Shown here: positions 42,218 through 53,225 of the stretch, one piece after another | How the letters are laid out: every line of letters starts with the position of its first letter | Position numbering within the stretch: position 1 is the first letter of the stretch | Assembly (NCBI RefSeq): GCF_016613535.2 | Contig: NZ_CP071518.1 | Location: forward strand, 3,472,001 to 3,536,000 | Source: Lysobacter solisilvae | GTDB taxonomy: Bacteria > Pseudomonadota > Gammaproteobacteria > Xanthomonadales > Xanthomonadaceae | Direction: 5' to 3' | Length of the DNA stretch: 64,000 bases | Position numbers and translations under genes: made by a program | Notes under the pieces: generated by a model | The model's input: only the letters and a program-made list of their open reading frames with translations | Told to the model about the DNA's origin: nothing | The model's database searches: none

Positions 42218-44413
42218 TTAGCGCCAGTAACGAATGAGCACGGCCAGCAGGGCGATCAGGCCGAGCAGCATCGCGAATGCATAGTGGTAGAGGTAGCCGG
42301 TCTGCAGGCGGCGCACCAGGCCCGCCGACAGTTCGGTGACGCGGGCGCTGGCGTTGACCAGGCCATCGACGATGTAGGTGTCGAACCAGCGCGAGGCGCG
42401 GCCGACGGCCACGCCGCCACCGGCGAAGCCGCCGATCCACAGCGCGTCCATGCCGTACTTCTCTTCGAGCACGCGCACCGGCAGCGACAGCGTGCGGCGG
42501 ATCTTGCCCGACAGGCCCGGCCTGAGCAGGTACAGGAAGGTCGCCAGGGCGAAGCCGCCGAAGGCCAGCCAGAAGGCCGGTGCCTGGAAGCCGTGCAGTG
42601 CGAACGCAATGGGGCCGTGCCACTCCTCCTTGCCCACCGCGGCGATCGTGTCCTTGGCCGGGGCCAGGTCGATCGCGCCCAGGAAGAACGGCAGCTGCGG
42701 GTGGTGGCCCATCATGTCGGTGCCGAACAGCATCGGGCCGATGGTCAGGAAGCCGATCACGATCGAGGGGATCGCCAGCAGGATCAGCGGCAGGGTCACC
42801 ACCCACGGCGACTCATGCGGTGTGTGCGCGTGGCCGTGGTCGTCGTGGCCATGCGCATCGTGCGCGTGGTCGTCGTGTCCGTGCTCGCCATGGGCGTGCA
42901 CGTCATGGGCAGCCGGTGCGTGGTGCTCGTGCGCCAGTGCCTGCTCGTGCTCGGTCGAGTCCGCTTCCGGGGCGACGTAATGGTCCGGAATCGGGTCGTG
43001 GAAGTGTTCCTTGCCGTGGAAGGTCATGTACAGCAGGCGGAAGCTGTAGAACGAGGTCACGAAGGCGCCCAGCAGCACCGCCCAGTAGCCGTACGTGGCC
43101 ACCCAGTTATGCGCCTCGTGCGCGTGGTGCGCGGCGGCCTCGATGATCGTGTCCTTCGAGTAGAAGCCGCTGAAGAACGGCGTGCCGACCAGGGCCAGCG
43201 TGCCGATCACCATCGTGATGTAGGTGATGGGCATGTACTTGCGCAGGCCGCCCATGCGGCGCATGTCCTGCTCGTGGTGCATGCCGATGATCACCGAGCC
43301 GGCGCCCAGGAACAGCAGCGCCTTGAAGAAGGCGTGGGTCATCAGGTGGAAGACGGCGGCGGAGTATGCCGACACGCCCAGCGCCACGGTCATGTAGCCC
43401 AGCTGCGACAGCGTGGAGTACGCGACGACGCGCTTGATGTCGTTCTGCACGATGCCGATCAGGCCGGTGAAGAAGGCCGTGGTCGCGCCGATGAACAGGA
43501 CGAAGTTCAGCGCCGTCTCGCTCATCTGGAACAGCGGCGACATGCGCGCGACCATGAAGATGCCGGCGGTCACCATCGTCGCGGCGTGGATCAGCGCCGA
43601 GATCGGGGTCGGGCCTTCCATCGAGTCGGGCAGCCACACGTGCAGCGGCACCTGCGCCGACTTGCCCATGGCGCCGATGAACAGGCAGATGCAGATGGTG
43701 GTGGCGATGGACCACGTCCAGGGCGAGGACAGCGAGAGGCTGCCCAGCGTGCCCGACCACACGGTCATGTCCTTGCCGGCGATGGTCGGCGCGTTGGCGA
43801 AGACGGTGCCGTAGTCCAGCGAGCCGAAGAACATCAGCACGGCGGCGATGCCCAGCAGGAAGCCGAAGTCGCCCACGCGGTTGACCAGGAAGGCCTTGAG
43901 GTTGGCGAACACCGCGGTCGGACGCTTGAACCAGAAACCGATCAGCAGGTACGACACCAGGCCCACTGCTTCCCAGCCGAAGAACAGCTGCAGGAAGTTG
44001 TTGCTCATCACCAGCATGAGCATGGAGAAGGTGAACAGCGAGATGTAGCTGAAGAACCGCTGGTAACCCGGGTCCTCGTGCATGTAGCCGATGGTGTAGA
44101 CGTGCACCAGCAGCGAGACGAAGGTCACCACGACCATCATCATCGCGCTGAGCTTGTCGATCATGAAGCCGACATGCGCGTCCAGCCCGGCCACCTGGAA
44201 CCAGGTGTAGACGTTCTCGTTGAACGGCGCGGCGCCCTGGGACACCAGCTGCCAGAGCACGTACATCGACAGCGCGCAGCTCACCGCCACGCCGCCGATG
44301 GTCACGCTGTGCGCGCCGACGCGGCCGATGCGGCGGCCGAACAGGCCGGCCAGGATCGCGCCCAGCAGGGGCGCGAGCACGATGATCAGCAGATGGGTTT
44401 TGGACAGTGCCAT
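42218..44413 (-). CDS. nuoL: NADH-quinone oxidoreductase subunit L, with a His-rich loop
   Basis: This 731-residue largest antiporter-like subunit of complex I, with the long lateral helix at its C-terminus, is expected at the distal end of the membrane arm. Conserved segments include LFFGWEAVGLVSYLLIGFWF, MGKSAQVPLHVWLPDSMEGP and QNDIKRVVAYSTLSQLGYM. I use the Met at MALSKTHLL because the longer reading starts in the intergenic space. An unusual segment at residues about 487-533 has 17 His in 46 residues with many Asp (HGHDDHAHDAHGHDDHGHAH). It lies between transmembrane helices and enlarges the protein beyond the common ~615 residues. Confidence 0.97.
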   Translation of the reverse strand: MALSKTHLLIIVLAPLLGAILAGLFGRRIGRVGAHSVTIGGVAVSCALSMYVLWQLVSQGAAPFNENVYTWFQVAGLDAHVGFMIDKLSAMMMVVVTFVSLLVHVYTIGYMHEDPGYQRFFSYISLFTFSMLMLVMSNNFLQLFFGWEAVGLVSYLLIGFWFKRPTAVFANLKAFLVNRVGDFGFLLGIAAVLMFFGSLDYGTVFANAPTIAGKDMTVWSGTLGSLSLSSPWTWSIATTICICLFIGAMGKSAQVPLHVWLPDSMEGPTPISALIHAATMVTAGIFMVARMSPLFQMSETALNFVLFIGATTAFFTGLIGIVQNDIKRVVAYSTLSQLGYMTVALGVSAYSAAVFHLMTHAFFKALLFLGAGSVIIGMHHEQDMRRMGGLRKYMPITYITMVIGTLALVGTPFFSGFYSKDTIIEAAAHHAHEAHNWVATYGYWAVLLGAFVTSFYSFRLLYMTFHGKEHFHDPIPDHYVAPEADSTEHEQALAHEHHAPAAHDVHAHGEHGHDDHAHDAHGHDDHGHAHTPHESPWVVTLPLILLAIPSIVIGFLTIGPMLFGTDMMGHHPQLPFFLGAIDLAPAKDTIAAVGKEEWHGPIAFALHGFQAPAFWLAFGGFALATFLYLLRPGLSGKIRRTLSLPVRVLEEKYGMDALWIGGFAGGGVAVGRASRWFDTYIVDGLVNASARVTELSAGLVRRLQTGYLYHYAFAMLLGLIALLAVLIRYWR

Positions 44414-44501
44414 CGGTTTTCCAATGCTTGCATTGCGACCAGCCGCGCCGCTGCCGGCGCGCATCCGTCGTGGAGCGAAAGTGCGTGCCGGGCCTTGCGG
44501 C

Positions 44502-44831
44502 TCAGCCCTTCAGCGTGTCGATCTGGCCCACGTTGATCGTGCGTCGGTTGCGGAACAGCGTGACCAGGATCGCCAGGCCGATCGCCGATTCGGCGGCGGC
44601 CACGGTCAGGATGAAGAACACGAACACCTGCCCGGCGGGATCGCCCAGCTGGCGCGAGAACGCGACGAAGTTGATGTTGACGGCGAGCAGCATCAGCTCG
44701 ATCGACATCAGCAGCACGATCACGTTCTTCCGGTTGAGCACGATGCCGGCGACGCTGATGCAGAACATCACGGCGCCCAGCGCGAGGTAATGGCCCAGGG
44801 CCACGCCTCCAATCACGCTTTCAGGGGTCAC
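44502..44831 (-). CDS. nuoK: NADH-quinone oxidoreductase subunit K
   Basis: This 109-residue subunit has three transmembrane helices and is homologous to MrpC. It carries the two conserved membrane glutamates ([19 protein letters not shown] and [14 protein letters not shown]). The first four bases of the gene overlap the end of nuoJ, so the two are translationally coupled. The N-terminus [13 protein letters not shown] is a few residues longer than in E. coli. nuoL starts 88 bases further on, the largest gap in this part of the operon. Confidence 0.97.
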   Translation of the reverse strand: MTPESVIGGVALGHYLALGAVMFCISVAGIVLNRKNVIVLLMSIELMLLAVNINFVAFSRQLGDPAGQVFVFFILTVAAAESAIGLAILVTLFRNRRTINVGQIDTLKG

Positions 44832-45451
44832 GGCAGCGTCTCCTCACCGGCGGCCGGGGCCGGCGGCTTCACGGCGTCCATCTGGACGATGCGGATGCGG
44901 TCGGAGGCGCGCACGCGGGCCTGGGCCGACGGATCCTGGTGGCGCGCGCCGACGCGGCGGCGCAGGGTAAGCATGACGGCCGCGATCACCGCGATGGTCA
45001 GGATCACCGCCGCGACCTCGAAGGGCAGCATGAAATCGGTGAACAGCGCCTGCGCCAGCCATTTCGTGTTCGGGATGCTGCCCGCGTCGGCGAACGGCAC
45101 GGTGATGGCCGCCTTGACGCCGATCAGGGTGAGCATCTGCGCCAGCATCACCACCGCCACGATCAGGCCGAACGGCAGGTAGCGGACGAAGCCCTCGCGC
45201 AGCGGCGCGACGTCGATGTCGAGCATCATCACCACGAACAGGAACAGCACCATCACCGCGCCGACGTAGACCAGCACCAGGGCGATGCCCAGGAACTCGG
45301 CGCCGGAGATTATCCAGGTGCAGGCCACGGAGAAGAAGGTCAGCACCAGGCACAGCGCGGCGTGGACCGGGTTGCGCACGGTGATCGTGCCCAGGGCCGC
45401 CATGGTGGCGACGGCGGCGAAGGCCAGGAAGGCGAATTTCACGAAGTCCAT
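44828..45451 (-). CDS. nuoJ: NADH-quinone oxidoreductase subunit J
   Basis: This 207-residue subunit has five transmembrane helices, including the strongly conserved [21 protein letters not shown] helix that undergoes the pi-bulge rearrangement in complex I coupling. The C-terminal ~40 residues are a polar, Arg-rich then Pro/Ala-rich tail ([13 protein letters not shown]) that is longer than in E. coli. It overlaps nuoK by four bases and begins seven bases after nuoI ends. Confidence 0.96.
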   Translation of the reverse strand: MDFVKFAFLAFAAVATMAALGTITVRNPVHAALCLVLTFFSVACTWIISGAEFLGIALVLVYVGAVMVLFLFVVMMLDIDVAPLREGFVRYLPFGLIVAVVMLAQMLTLIGVKAAITVPFADAGSIPNTKWLAQALFTDFMLPFEVAAVILTIAVIAAVMLTLRRRVGARHQDPSAQARVRASDRIRIVQMDAVKPPAPAAGEETLP

Positions 45452-45458
45452 GGCGGCC

Positions 45459-45947
45459 TCAGCGGAACGCGGCGTCGGTGGCGCGGCGCTCGGCGATCTC
45501 GGCTTCGAGCCGGTCTCCGATCGCCAGCAGCTGCGTCTTGGTCACGATGTTCTGGCCCCGCTTGTCGAAGTGGTACTCGTGGATGTGGGTTTCCACGATC
45601 GAGTCGACGGGGCAGGATTCCTCGCAGAACCCGCAGAAGATGCACTTGAACAGGTCGATGTCGTAACGCGTGGTGCGGCGCGTGCCGTCCTCGCGCTTTT
45701 CCGAGTCGATGGTGATCGCCAGCGCGGGGCACACGGCCTCGCACAGCTTGCAGGCGATGCAGCGCTCCTCGCCATTGGGATAGCGGCGCAGCGCGTGGAT
45801 GCCGCGGAAACGCGGCGACTGCGGCGTCTTCTCCATCGGGTACATCAGCGTGTACTTGGGCTTGAACAGGTACTTGAGCGTCAGCCCAAGGCCCTGCAGC
45901 AGCTCGATGAGCAGCAGGCTTTTGAAGTAGGAAACGATGCGGTTCAT
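45459..45947 (-). CDS. nuoI: NADH-quinone oxidoreductase subunit I
   Basis: This 162-residue ferredoxin-like subunit carries two [4Fe-4S] clusters (N6a, N6b) between the peripheral and membrane arms. Both cluster motifs are complete: [12 protein letters not shown] and [12 protein letters not shown]. The N-terminal amphipathic helix ([20 protein letters not shown]) attaches it to the membrane. The Met at 45947 is chosen over an upstream in-frame one because it begins the conserved family sequence and leaves a 20-base gap after nuoH. Confidence 0.97.
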   Translation of the reverse strand: MNRIVSYFKSLLLIELLQGLGLTLKYLFKPKYTLMYPMEKTPQSPRFRGIHALRRYPNGEERCIACKLCEAVCPALAITIDSEKREDGTRRTTRYDIDLFKCIFCGFCEESCPVDSIVETHIHEYHFDKRGQNIVTKTQLLAIGDRLEAEIAERRATDAAFR

Positions 45948-45967
45948 AGGGTTCTCGGCGTTCCCGG

Positions 45968-47035
45968 TCAGACGTTCGGCAGGAACACTTCGTAGTACGC
46001 CAGCAGCGCAGTGACGCAGATCCACGCGATGGTGATCGGAATGAACACCTTCCAGCCCAGGCGCATGATCTGGTCATAGCGGTAGCGCGGGAACGAGGCG
46101 CGGAACCAGATGAAGCAGCTGGCGAAGAAGAACACCTTGACCAGCAGCCACCACCAGCCGTCGACCGACAGCAGCGGGATGCCCAGGCCCTCGAACGGGC
46201 TCAGCCAGCCGCCGACGAAGAACAGCGAGACCAGGAAGCTGATCAGGATCATGTTCGCGTATTCGGCCAGGAAGAACAGCGCGAACGCCGACCCCGAATA
46301 CTCGACCATGTGGCCGGCCACGATTTCCGACTCGCCTTCCACCACGTCGAACGGCGCGCGGTTGGTCTCGGCGACGCCGGAGATGAAATACACCACGAAC
46401 AGCGGCAGCAGCGGCCACATGAACCATTCGAAGGCGCCGGCATTGCCGGCCTGCGCCATCACGATGTCGGTCAGGTTGAGGCTGCCGGCGGCGATCAGCA
46501 CGCCAACCATCGCGAAGCCCATCGCGATCTCGTAGCTCACCATCTGCGCCGCGGCGCGCATGGCGCCCAAGAACGCGTACTTCGAGTTCGAAGCCCAGCC
46601 GGCGAGGATGATGCCGTACACGCCCATCGAGGTCATCGCCAGCAGGTACAGCAGGCCGGCGTTGGCGTTGGACAGCACCAGCTTCGCATCGAAGGGAACG
46701 ACGGCCCAGGCCGCGAAGGCCGGCGCCAGCGCCAGCAACGGCGCGAACTTGAACAGGAAGGGCGCGGCCCGCGTGGGCTGGATGACTTCCTTGAACAGCA
46801 GCTTGAACACGTCGGCGAAGGCCTGCAGCACGCCGCGGCCGACATACATCGGCCCCCGGCGGACATGCATCCAGCCGATCAGCTTGCGCTCCCACACCAC
46901 GTAGAACGCCACGGTGATGATCACCGGCATGGCGATCAGCAGAATCTTCAGGATGATCCAGCCCACGCTGCCGGCGACGCCCAGGCCGAGCATCCAGTCG
47001 CGGAAACCATCCACGCCATTGGCAAGGAATTCCAT
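45968..47035 (-). CDS. nuoH: NADH-quinone oxidoreductase subunit H
   Basis: This 355-residue membrane subunit helps build the quinone-binding channel. It has eight transmembrane helices and the conserved loops [40 protein letters not shown], and the acidic loop [20 protein letters not shown] that faces the quinone site. The start is the Met of [14 protein letters not shown], two bases after the nuoG stop. The frame is intact. Confidence 0.97.
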   Translation of the reverse strand: MEFLANGVDGFRDWMLGLGVAGSVGWIILKILLIAMPVIITVAFYVVWERKLIGWMHVRRGPMYVGRGVLQAFADVFKLLFKEVIQPTRAAPFLFKFAPLLALAPAFAAWAVVPFDAKLVLSNANAGLLYLLAMTSMGVYGIILAGWASNSKYAFLGAMRAAAQMVSYEIAMGFAMVGVLIAAGSLNLTDIVMAQAGNAGAFEWFMWPLLPLFVVYFISGVAETNRAPFDVVEGESEIVAGHMVEYSGSAFALFFLAEYANMILISFLVSLFFVGGWLSPFEGLGIPLLSVDGWWWLLVKVFFFASCFIWFRASFPRYRYDQIMRLGWKVFIPITIAWICVTALLAYYEVFLPNV

Positions 47036-47037
47036 GC

Positions 47038-49273
47038 TCACGCCCTCCCCGCCTGCACGCGACCGGCGCCCAGCGGCGTGGTCGCGCCGTGGCCGGTCTC
47101 GATCCACACCGCGCCGCGCGCGACCTTGTCGCTGACCACGACGGGCAGCGTCGCGGTGCCGGCGGCGGCGGTGAACCTGCCGACCATGCCCTCCTCCAGG
47201 CCCAGCGACTGCGCGTCGGCCGGATGCAGGATGGCGCGCGCCTGCGCGTTGAGCGGATGGGACTGCAGGTTGGCGGCACGGCGCACGGTGGCGTCGCTGC
47301 GGTAGACACCGACGCTCAGCGCCAGCTCCAGGCCTTCGTTGCCGGCGACAGGCGCCGTCGAGGCCGCGGTCGCGGCCGCGTCGCGCGGCTGCAGGCCGGC
47401 ACGCAGGCCCCCCAGGTCGGTGAACTCGAAACCATCGGCGCCCAGCTGACCACCCAGTGCACGCAGGACGCGCCAGCCGGCACGCGCGTCGCCAGGCAGC
47501 TTGCCGCCGGCGATGGCGGCCTGGTCCAGGCCTTCCAGGTTGGTCAGGGTGGCGTCGATCTCGGGCAGCAGGCCGATCGGCAGGATGACGTCGGCGACCG
47601 CGCGCGTGGAGCGGCAGGCGTAGTGGCTGAAGGCCACGACCTGCGCCGACTTCAGCGCCTGGTTGGCCGCGGCGGTATCGGCGAAATCCAGGCCCGGTTC
47701 GATGCCGTAGAGGACATACGCCGAGCGCGGCTGCGCCAGCATGGCCTGCGCGCCGCGCGTGCCGGGCAGCACGCCGTGGCGGGCCAGGCCCACCGCGTTG
47801 GCGCCCTGCGGGATGCGGCAGACGCGGGCGTTGGTGGCCTGTGCGAAGTCGGCCGCGGCCTGGCGGATGGCCGAGGCGTGCACGCTGTTCTCGGCGACGC
47901 CGCCGACGATCACCACCGCACGGGTGGCGTCCTTGAGTGCTTCGCGCAGGCCGGCGTCGGCGAGGGCGCCGGCCAGCTGCGACGGCGCGACGATGCGCGC
48001 ACTCGCCGCGGTGAATGCGAAGTCGAAATCGACCGGATTCACCACGTGCACCTTGGCGCCACGCGTCCAGGCCTTGCGAACGCGGGCATGCAGCAGCGGC
48101 ACTTCGTGGCGCAGGTTGCTGCCGACGATGACGATGACGTCAGCCTTGTCCAATTCGGCGACCGGCATGGCAAAGGGCTGCGCGACCGCGCCATCGGCGA
48201 GGTCGTGCTGACCGATGCGGTGGTCGATGTTGGCGGTGCCCAGCGCCTGGGCCAGGCGGGCCAGCAGCGCGCCCTCCTCGTTCGAGGTGGCCGGGTGGAC
48301 GAGCACGCCCAGGTTGTCGGCGGCGTTCTCGCGCAGGATGTGCGCGGCCTTGGCCAGCGCTTCCTCCCACGAGGCCTCGCGGAAGTCTTCACCGTCCCGG
48401 ATCAGCGGATGGGTCGCGCGGTCCTGCGCATACAGGCCCTGGTGCGAATAGCGGTCGCGATCGGACAGCCAGCACTCGTTGACCGCTTCGTTCTCGCGCG
48501 GGACGGTGCGCAGCACTTCGCCGCGACGAACATGGAGGAACAGGTTGCTGCCCAGCGCGTCGTGGTAGCCCAGCGATTCACGGGCGGTGAGCTCCCACGG
48601 GCGCGCCTTGAACTGGAACACCTTGTTGGTCAGCGCGCCCACCGGGCAGACGTCGATGACGTTGCCGGACAGTTCGGTGGTCAGCGGCTTGCCGTCGTAG
48701 GTGCCGATCTGCAGGTTCTCGCCGCGGTACATGCCGCCCAGCTCATACGTGCCGGCGACTTCCGCGGTGAAGCGCACGCAGCGCGTGCACTGGATGCAGC
48801 GGGTCATCTCGGTGGCGACCAGCGGACCGATGTCCTCGTCAGGCACCACGCGCTTGCGCTCGGCGAAGCGGCTGACCGAGCGGCCGTAGCCCAGCGACAG
48901 GTCCTGCAGTTCGCACTCGCCGCCCTGGTCGCAGATCGGGCAGTCGAGCGGATGGTTGATCAGCAGGAACTCCATCACGTTGCGCTGCGACTTCAGGGCC
49001 TTTTTCGCTGCGCGTGGTGACCTTCATGCCATCCATCACCGGCGTGGCGCAGGCCGGCGCGGGCTTGGGCATCTTCTCCACTTCGACCAGGCACATGCGG
49101 CAGTTGGCCGCGATGCTCAGCTTGTCGTGGTAGCAGAAGCGCGGGATCGCGATGCCGGCCTTGTCGGCCGCACTGATGATCATCGAGCCCTTGGGCGCGG
49201 CGCACTCGACACCGTCGATGAAGACGGTGACGTGGTCGGGCGGAAGATTCGGATTGATGGGCTGTGCGCTCAT
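47038..49273 (-). CDS. nuoG: NADH-quinone oxidoreductase subunit G (one +1 frameshift)
   Basis: This is the molybdopterin-oxidoreductase-like subunit of complex I, 744 residues after one base is removed. The N-terminal ferredoxin domain has [20 protein letters not shown] and the His/Cys cluster ligands continue in [18 protein letters not shown] third cluster motif is in [11 protein letters not shown]. The large C-terminal domain ([11 protein letters not shown] onward) lacks a working molybdenum site, as usual. The frame breaks at the T5 run 49001-49005 (four expected), between TTRSEK and the restored [13 protein letters not shown]. Since this gene belongs to an otherwise intact essential-type operon, I treat the break as sequence error. 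Confidence 0.93.
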
Positions 49274-49274
49274 G

Positions 49275-50625
49275 TTATGCGGCGACCTTTTCCACGACGG
49301 TGCCGGCGCGCTGGTCGTCGACCAGGAAGCGGCGATTCACGATCGCGTATTCGAACTCATCCCAGAAATGGCGCAGGAAGCCCTGCACCGGCCATGCGGC
49401 GGCTTCGCCGAAGGCGCAGATGGTGTGGCCTTCGATCTGGCCGGCCGCGGCGCGCAGCATGTGCAGGTCGTCCAGCGTCGCGGTCTTCTCGACGATGCGG
49501 GTCAGCATGCGGTACATCCAGCCGGTGCCTTCGCGGCACGGCGTGCACTGGCCGCAGCTTTCCTTGAAGTAGAAGCGCGCGATGCGCTGGCAGGCGCGCA
49601 CCATGCAGGTGGTCTCGTCCATCACGATGACCGCGCCCGAACCCAGGGCCGGAACCGGCCTTCTGGATCGAGTCGTAGTCCATCGTCAGGGCCATCATCA
49701 CCTCGCCCGGCAGCACCGGCATCGAGGAGCCACCCGGGATCACGCCCTTGATCTTCCGCCCATGGCGCATGCCGCCGGCCAGGTGCAGCAGGTCCGCGAA
49801 CGAGGTCCCCAGGCGGATTTCATAGTTGCCCGGACGCGCGACATGGCCGGAGACCGAGAAGATCTTCGGGCCGCCGTTGTTGGGCTTGCCCAGGTTGAGG
49901 AACCACTCCGCGCCGTTGCGGATGATCGCCGGCACCGAGGCGTAGGTCTCGGTGTTGTTGATCGTGGTCGGCTTGCCGTACAGGCCGAAGTTGGCCGGGA
50001 ACGGCGGCTTGTAGCGCGGCTGGCCCTTCTTGCCTTCCAGCGACTCCATCAGTGCGGTTTCTTCGCCGCAGATGTAGGCGCCCGCGCCGAGCGCGTTGTA
50101 CATGTCGACGTCCACGCCCGAACCCAGGATGTCCTTGCCCAGCCAGCCGTTCTTGTAGGCCTCGGCCAGGGCTTCTTCCAGGTGCTCGAAGGGCTCGTGG
50201 TGGAACTCGCCGCGCAGGTAGTTGTAGGCCACGGTCGAACCGGTGGCGTAGCAGGCGATCGCCATGCCCTCGATCACCGAGTGCGGGTTGTAGCGCAGGA
50301 TGTCGCGGTCCTTGGCGGTGCCCGGCTCGGATTCGTCCGAGTTGCACAGGATGTACTTCTGCGTGCCCGAGCCCTTGGGCATGAAACTCCATTTCAGGCC
50401 GGTCGGGAAGCCCGCGCCGCCACGGCCGCGCAGGCCGGACTGCTTGACCATCTCGATGACCGCGGCCGGATCCATCTTCTCGGTCAGGATCTTGCGCCAG
50501 GCGCTGTAGCCGCCGGTCTTGAGGTAGTTCTCGTACGACCAGGGCTTGTCGAAGTGCAGCGTCGTGTAGACGACGCTGTGCTCCTGCGGAGCAGGACCGA
50601 CCGGGCCGGAATGTTCGTGTGCCAT
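49275..50625 (-). CDS. nuoF: NADH-quinone oxidoreductase subunit F (one +1 frameshift)
   Basis: This is the NADH- and FMN-binding subunit, 449 residues when corrected. FMN/NADH motifs are [17 protein letters not shown] and [18 protein letters not shown], and the N3 cluster ligands are in [12 protein letters not shown]. The frame breaks at GGG 49646-49648 (two expected) within [18 protein letters not shown] once restored. The start is the Met of [10 protein letters not shown], 11 bases after the nuoE stop. The stop is one base from the nuoG start. Confidence 0.93.
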
Positions 50626-50636
50626 CGCGTCCGGCC

Positions 50637-51164
50637 TCACTTGAGCTCGTCGAGCAGCTCGTCAACGCGCTGGGCGTCGAGCTTCTCGTGGTAGTGGCCG
50701 TTGATCACCACGACCGGGGCGCCGCAGCAGGCGGCCACGCACTCTTCCTCGCGCTTGAGATAGATGCGCCCGTCGGCGGTGGACTCGCCCAGGCGGCAGC
50801 CGAGCTTCTTCTCGGCGTGCGCGACCAGGTCCTCGGCGCCGTTGAGCCAGCAGCTGATGTTGGTGCAGAAGGCGACGTTGTGGCGGCCGACCTGCTGGGT
50901 CTCGAACATCGAGTAGAACGAGGCGACCTCGTAGGCCCACACCGGCGGCAGGTCCAGGTACTTGGCCACCGCGGCGATCAGTTCGTCGCTCAGCCAGCCG
51001 CCGTTCTGTTCCTGTGCGGCATGCAGGCCCTGCAGCACGGCCGAGCGCTTGCGGTCCGGCGGGAACTTGGTCAGCCAGTGGTCGATGTGGGCGCGCGTCT
51101 TGTCGCTGAGCACGACCAGCGGGTCGACGTTGCGCGCGTTTTCGAAATTGCCAGTGGCTTTCAT
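50637..51164 (-). CDS. nuoE: NADH-quinone oxidoreductase subunit E
   Basis: This 175-residue thioredoxin-fold subunit carries the [2Fe-2S] cluster N1a. The four ligand Cys are visible in [15 protein letters not shown] and [15 protein letters not shown]. It has the usual helical N-terminal part ([20 protein letters not shown], then [16 protein letters not shown]). Its start overlaps the nuoD stop by four bases. Confidence 0.97.
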   Translation of the reverse strand: MKATGNFENARNVDPLVVLSDKTRAHIDHWLTKFPPDRKRSAVLQGLHAAQEQNGGWLSDELIAAVAKYLDLPPVWAYEVASFYSMFETQQVGRHNVAFCTNISCWLNGAEDLVAHAEKKLGCRLGESTADGRIYLKREEECVAACCGAPVVVINGHYHEKLDAQRVDELLDELK

Positions 51165-52483
51165 CGATCGATCTCACCAAACACGATGTCGTAGGTGCCG
51201 ATCATCGCCACCACGTCGGCCAGCATGTGGCCCTTGACGATCTCATCCATGGACGACAGGTGCGCGAAGCCCGGCGCGCGCAGCTTCACGCGGAACGGCT
51301 TGTTGGCGCCGTCGGACACCAGGTAGCAGCCGAACTCGCCCTTGGGCGCTTCGACCGCGGCGTAGGTCTCGCCGGCGGGGACGCAATAACCTTCGGAGAA
51401 GAGCTTGAAGTGGTGGATCAGGGCTTCCATGTCGTCCTTCATCTCTTCACGGCGCGGCGGCGCGACCTTGAAGTTGTCGACGATCACGGGGCCGGGATTG
51501 GCCTTCAGCCACTTCACGCACTGCTGGATGATGCGGTTGGACTGGCGCATCTCCTCGACGCGGACCAGGTAACGGTCGTAGCAGTCGCCGCCCACGCCCA
51601 CCGGGATGTCGAAGTCGACCTCGGCGTACTTGGCGTAGGGCTGCTTCTTGCGCAGGTCCCAGGCAATGCCCGAGCCGCGGATCATCGGGCCGGTCATGCC
51701 CCACGCCAGCGCCTGCTCCGGCGTCACCACGCCGATGCCGACGGTGCGCTGCTTCCAGATGCGGTTGTCGGTCAGCAGCGTCTCGTACTCGTCGACGCGC
51801 TTGGGGAAGTCTTCCGTGAAGCGCTCCAGGTAGTCCAGCAGCGAACCTTCGCGCCATTCGTTGAAGCGCTTGAGCTGCGCGCCCTTCTTCCAGGGCGATT
51901 CCTTGTACTTGGACATGCGCTCGGGCAGGTCGCGGTACACGCCGCCCGGGCGGTAGTAGGTCGCATGCATGCGCGCGCCGGAGACCGCTTCGTAGCAGTC
52001 CATCAGCTCCTCGCGCTCGCGGAACGCGTACAGGAACACGGCCATCGCGCCGAGGTCCAGCGCGTTGGAGCCCACCCACATCAGGTGGTTCAGGATGCGC
52101 GTGATCTCGTCGAACATCGTGCGGATCCACTGCGCGCGTTCCGGCGCCTGGATGCCCAGCAGTCGTTCGATGGCCAGCACGTAGGCGTGCTCGTTGCACA
52201 TCATCGAGACGTAATCCAGGCGATCCATGTAACCGATCGACTGGTTGAACGGCTTGGATTCGGCCAGCTTCTCGGTGCCGCGGTGCAGCAGGCCGATATG
52301 CGGGTCGGCGCGCTGGACGATCTCGCCGTCCATCTCGAGGATGAGGCGCAGCACGCCGTGCGCGGCCGGATGCTGCGGGCCGAAGTTCAGCGTGTAGTTG
52401 CGGATCTCGGCGTTGAGCACGCCCGAGCCGGCCGAGTCCCTGTGCAGGCTGGTGGCGCGCATGTCGGAGGCAGTGCTGCTCAC
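51161..52483 (-). CDS. nuoD: NADH-quinone oxidoreductase subunit D
   Basis: This 440-residue 49-kDa-type subunit is related to NiFe hydrogenase large subunits and forms the quinone site with NuoB. Conserved segments include [20 protein letters not shown] with the quinone-site His, [34 protein letters not shown] with the quinone-site Tyr and [20 protein letters not shown]. The N-terminus has two possible Met starts, MSSTASD and MRATSLH. The first overlaps nuoC by four bases and is preferred for coupling. Confidence 0.97.
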   Translation of the reverse strand: MSSTASDMRATSLHRDSAGSGVLNAEIRNYTLNFGPQHPAAHGVLRLILEMDGEIVQRADPHIGLLHRGTEKLAESKPFNQSIGYMDRLDYVSMMCNEHAYVLAIERLLGIQAPERAQWIRTMFDEITRILNHLMWVGSNALDLGAMAVFLYAFREREELMDCYEAVSGARMHATYYRPGGVYRDLPERMSKYKESPWKKGAQLKRFNEWREGSLLDYLERFTEDFPKRVDEYETLLTDNRIWKQRTVGIGVVTPEQALAWGMTGPMIRGSGIAWDLRKKQPYAKYAEVDFDIPVGVGGDCYDRYLVRVEEMRQSNRIIQQCVKWLKANPGPVIVDNFKVAPPRREEMKDDMEALIHHFKLFSEGYCVPAGETYAAVEAPKGEFGCYLVSDGANKPFRVKLRAPGFAHLSSMDEIVKGHMLADVVAMIGTYDIVFGEIDR

Positions 52484-53224
52484 TTCTTCACCTCGTTGCG
52501 CTGGGCCGTCTCGCCCGCCGCGGTCTCGTAGCGCGCGTCGTCGCGGATCACGCGCGGCACGAGCACGCGCGGCTCGATCGAGACCGGTTCGTACACCACG
52601 CGCTTCTTTTCGGCGTCATAGCGCACTTCGACGTTGCCGATCAGCGGGAAGTCCTTGCGGAACGGGTAACCGACGAAGCCGTAGTCGGTCAGGATCCGGC
52701 GCAGGTCGGGATGGCCTTCGAAGACGATGCCGTACAGGTCGAAGGCTTCGCGTTCGAACCAGTTCACACCCGGCCACACCGACGTCAGCGACGCCACGAC
52801 CGGGAGCTCGTCGTCGGCGGCGAACGTGCGCAGGCGAACGCGCTGGTTGTGCTGGTAGGACAGCAGGTGGGCGACGGCGGCAAACCGGCGCTGGGGCGTT
52901 GCGGCGACGCCGTTGGGCGATTCGCCCCCAGGCGAAGCGGCCGGCGCCCTTGCCTTCCACGCCGCGGGAGAAGCCCTCGGAGGACACGTCGGTGTCCCAT
53001 TCGTCGCTGCCGAAGCTCAGGTAGTCGACGCCGCTGACGTCCACGCACTGCTCGAAACCGAAATCGTCGTGCAGCGCGTTGGCGGCCGCTAGCCACTGGT
53101 CGGGGGCGACCTCGAGGGTCACCTCGCCGCGCGGCTGGGCGACCGTGACGGCGGCATCGCCGAAGCGCGCCTGCAGGCGCGCGACCAGGTCGGAAACGGA
53201 CATGTTGCTGGAAGTGGCGACCAT
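52480..53224 (-). CDS. nuoC: NADH-quinone oxidoreductase subunit C (one +1 frameshift)
   Basis: This is the 30-kDa-type peripheral subunit, 247 residues when corrected. The N-terminal half reads [20 protein letters not shown] and [12 protein letters not shown]. The C-terminal half has the signature [20 protein letters not shown] and [20 protein letters not shown]. The frame breaks at the C5 run 52925-52929 (four expected), restoring [19 protein letters not shown]. The start is uncertain between MVATSSN and MSVSDLV. It overlaps nuoD by four bases and is one base from nuoB. Confidence 0.92.
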
Positions 53225-53225
53225 G

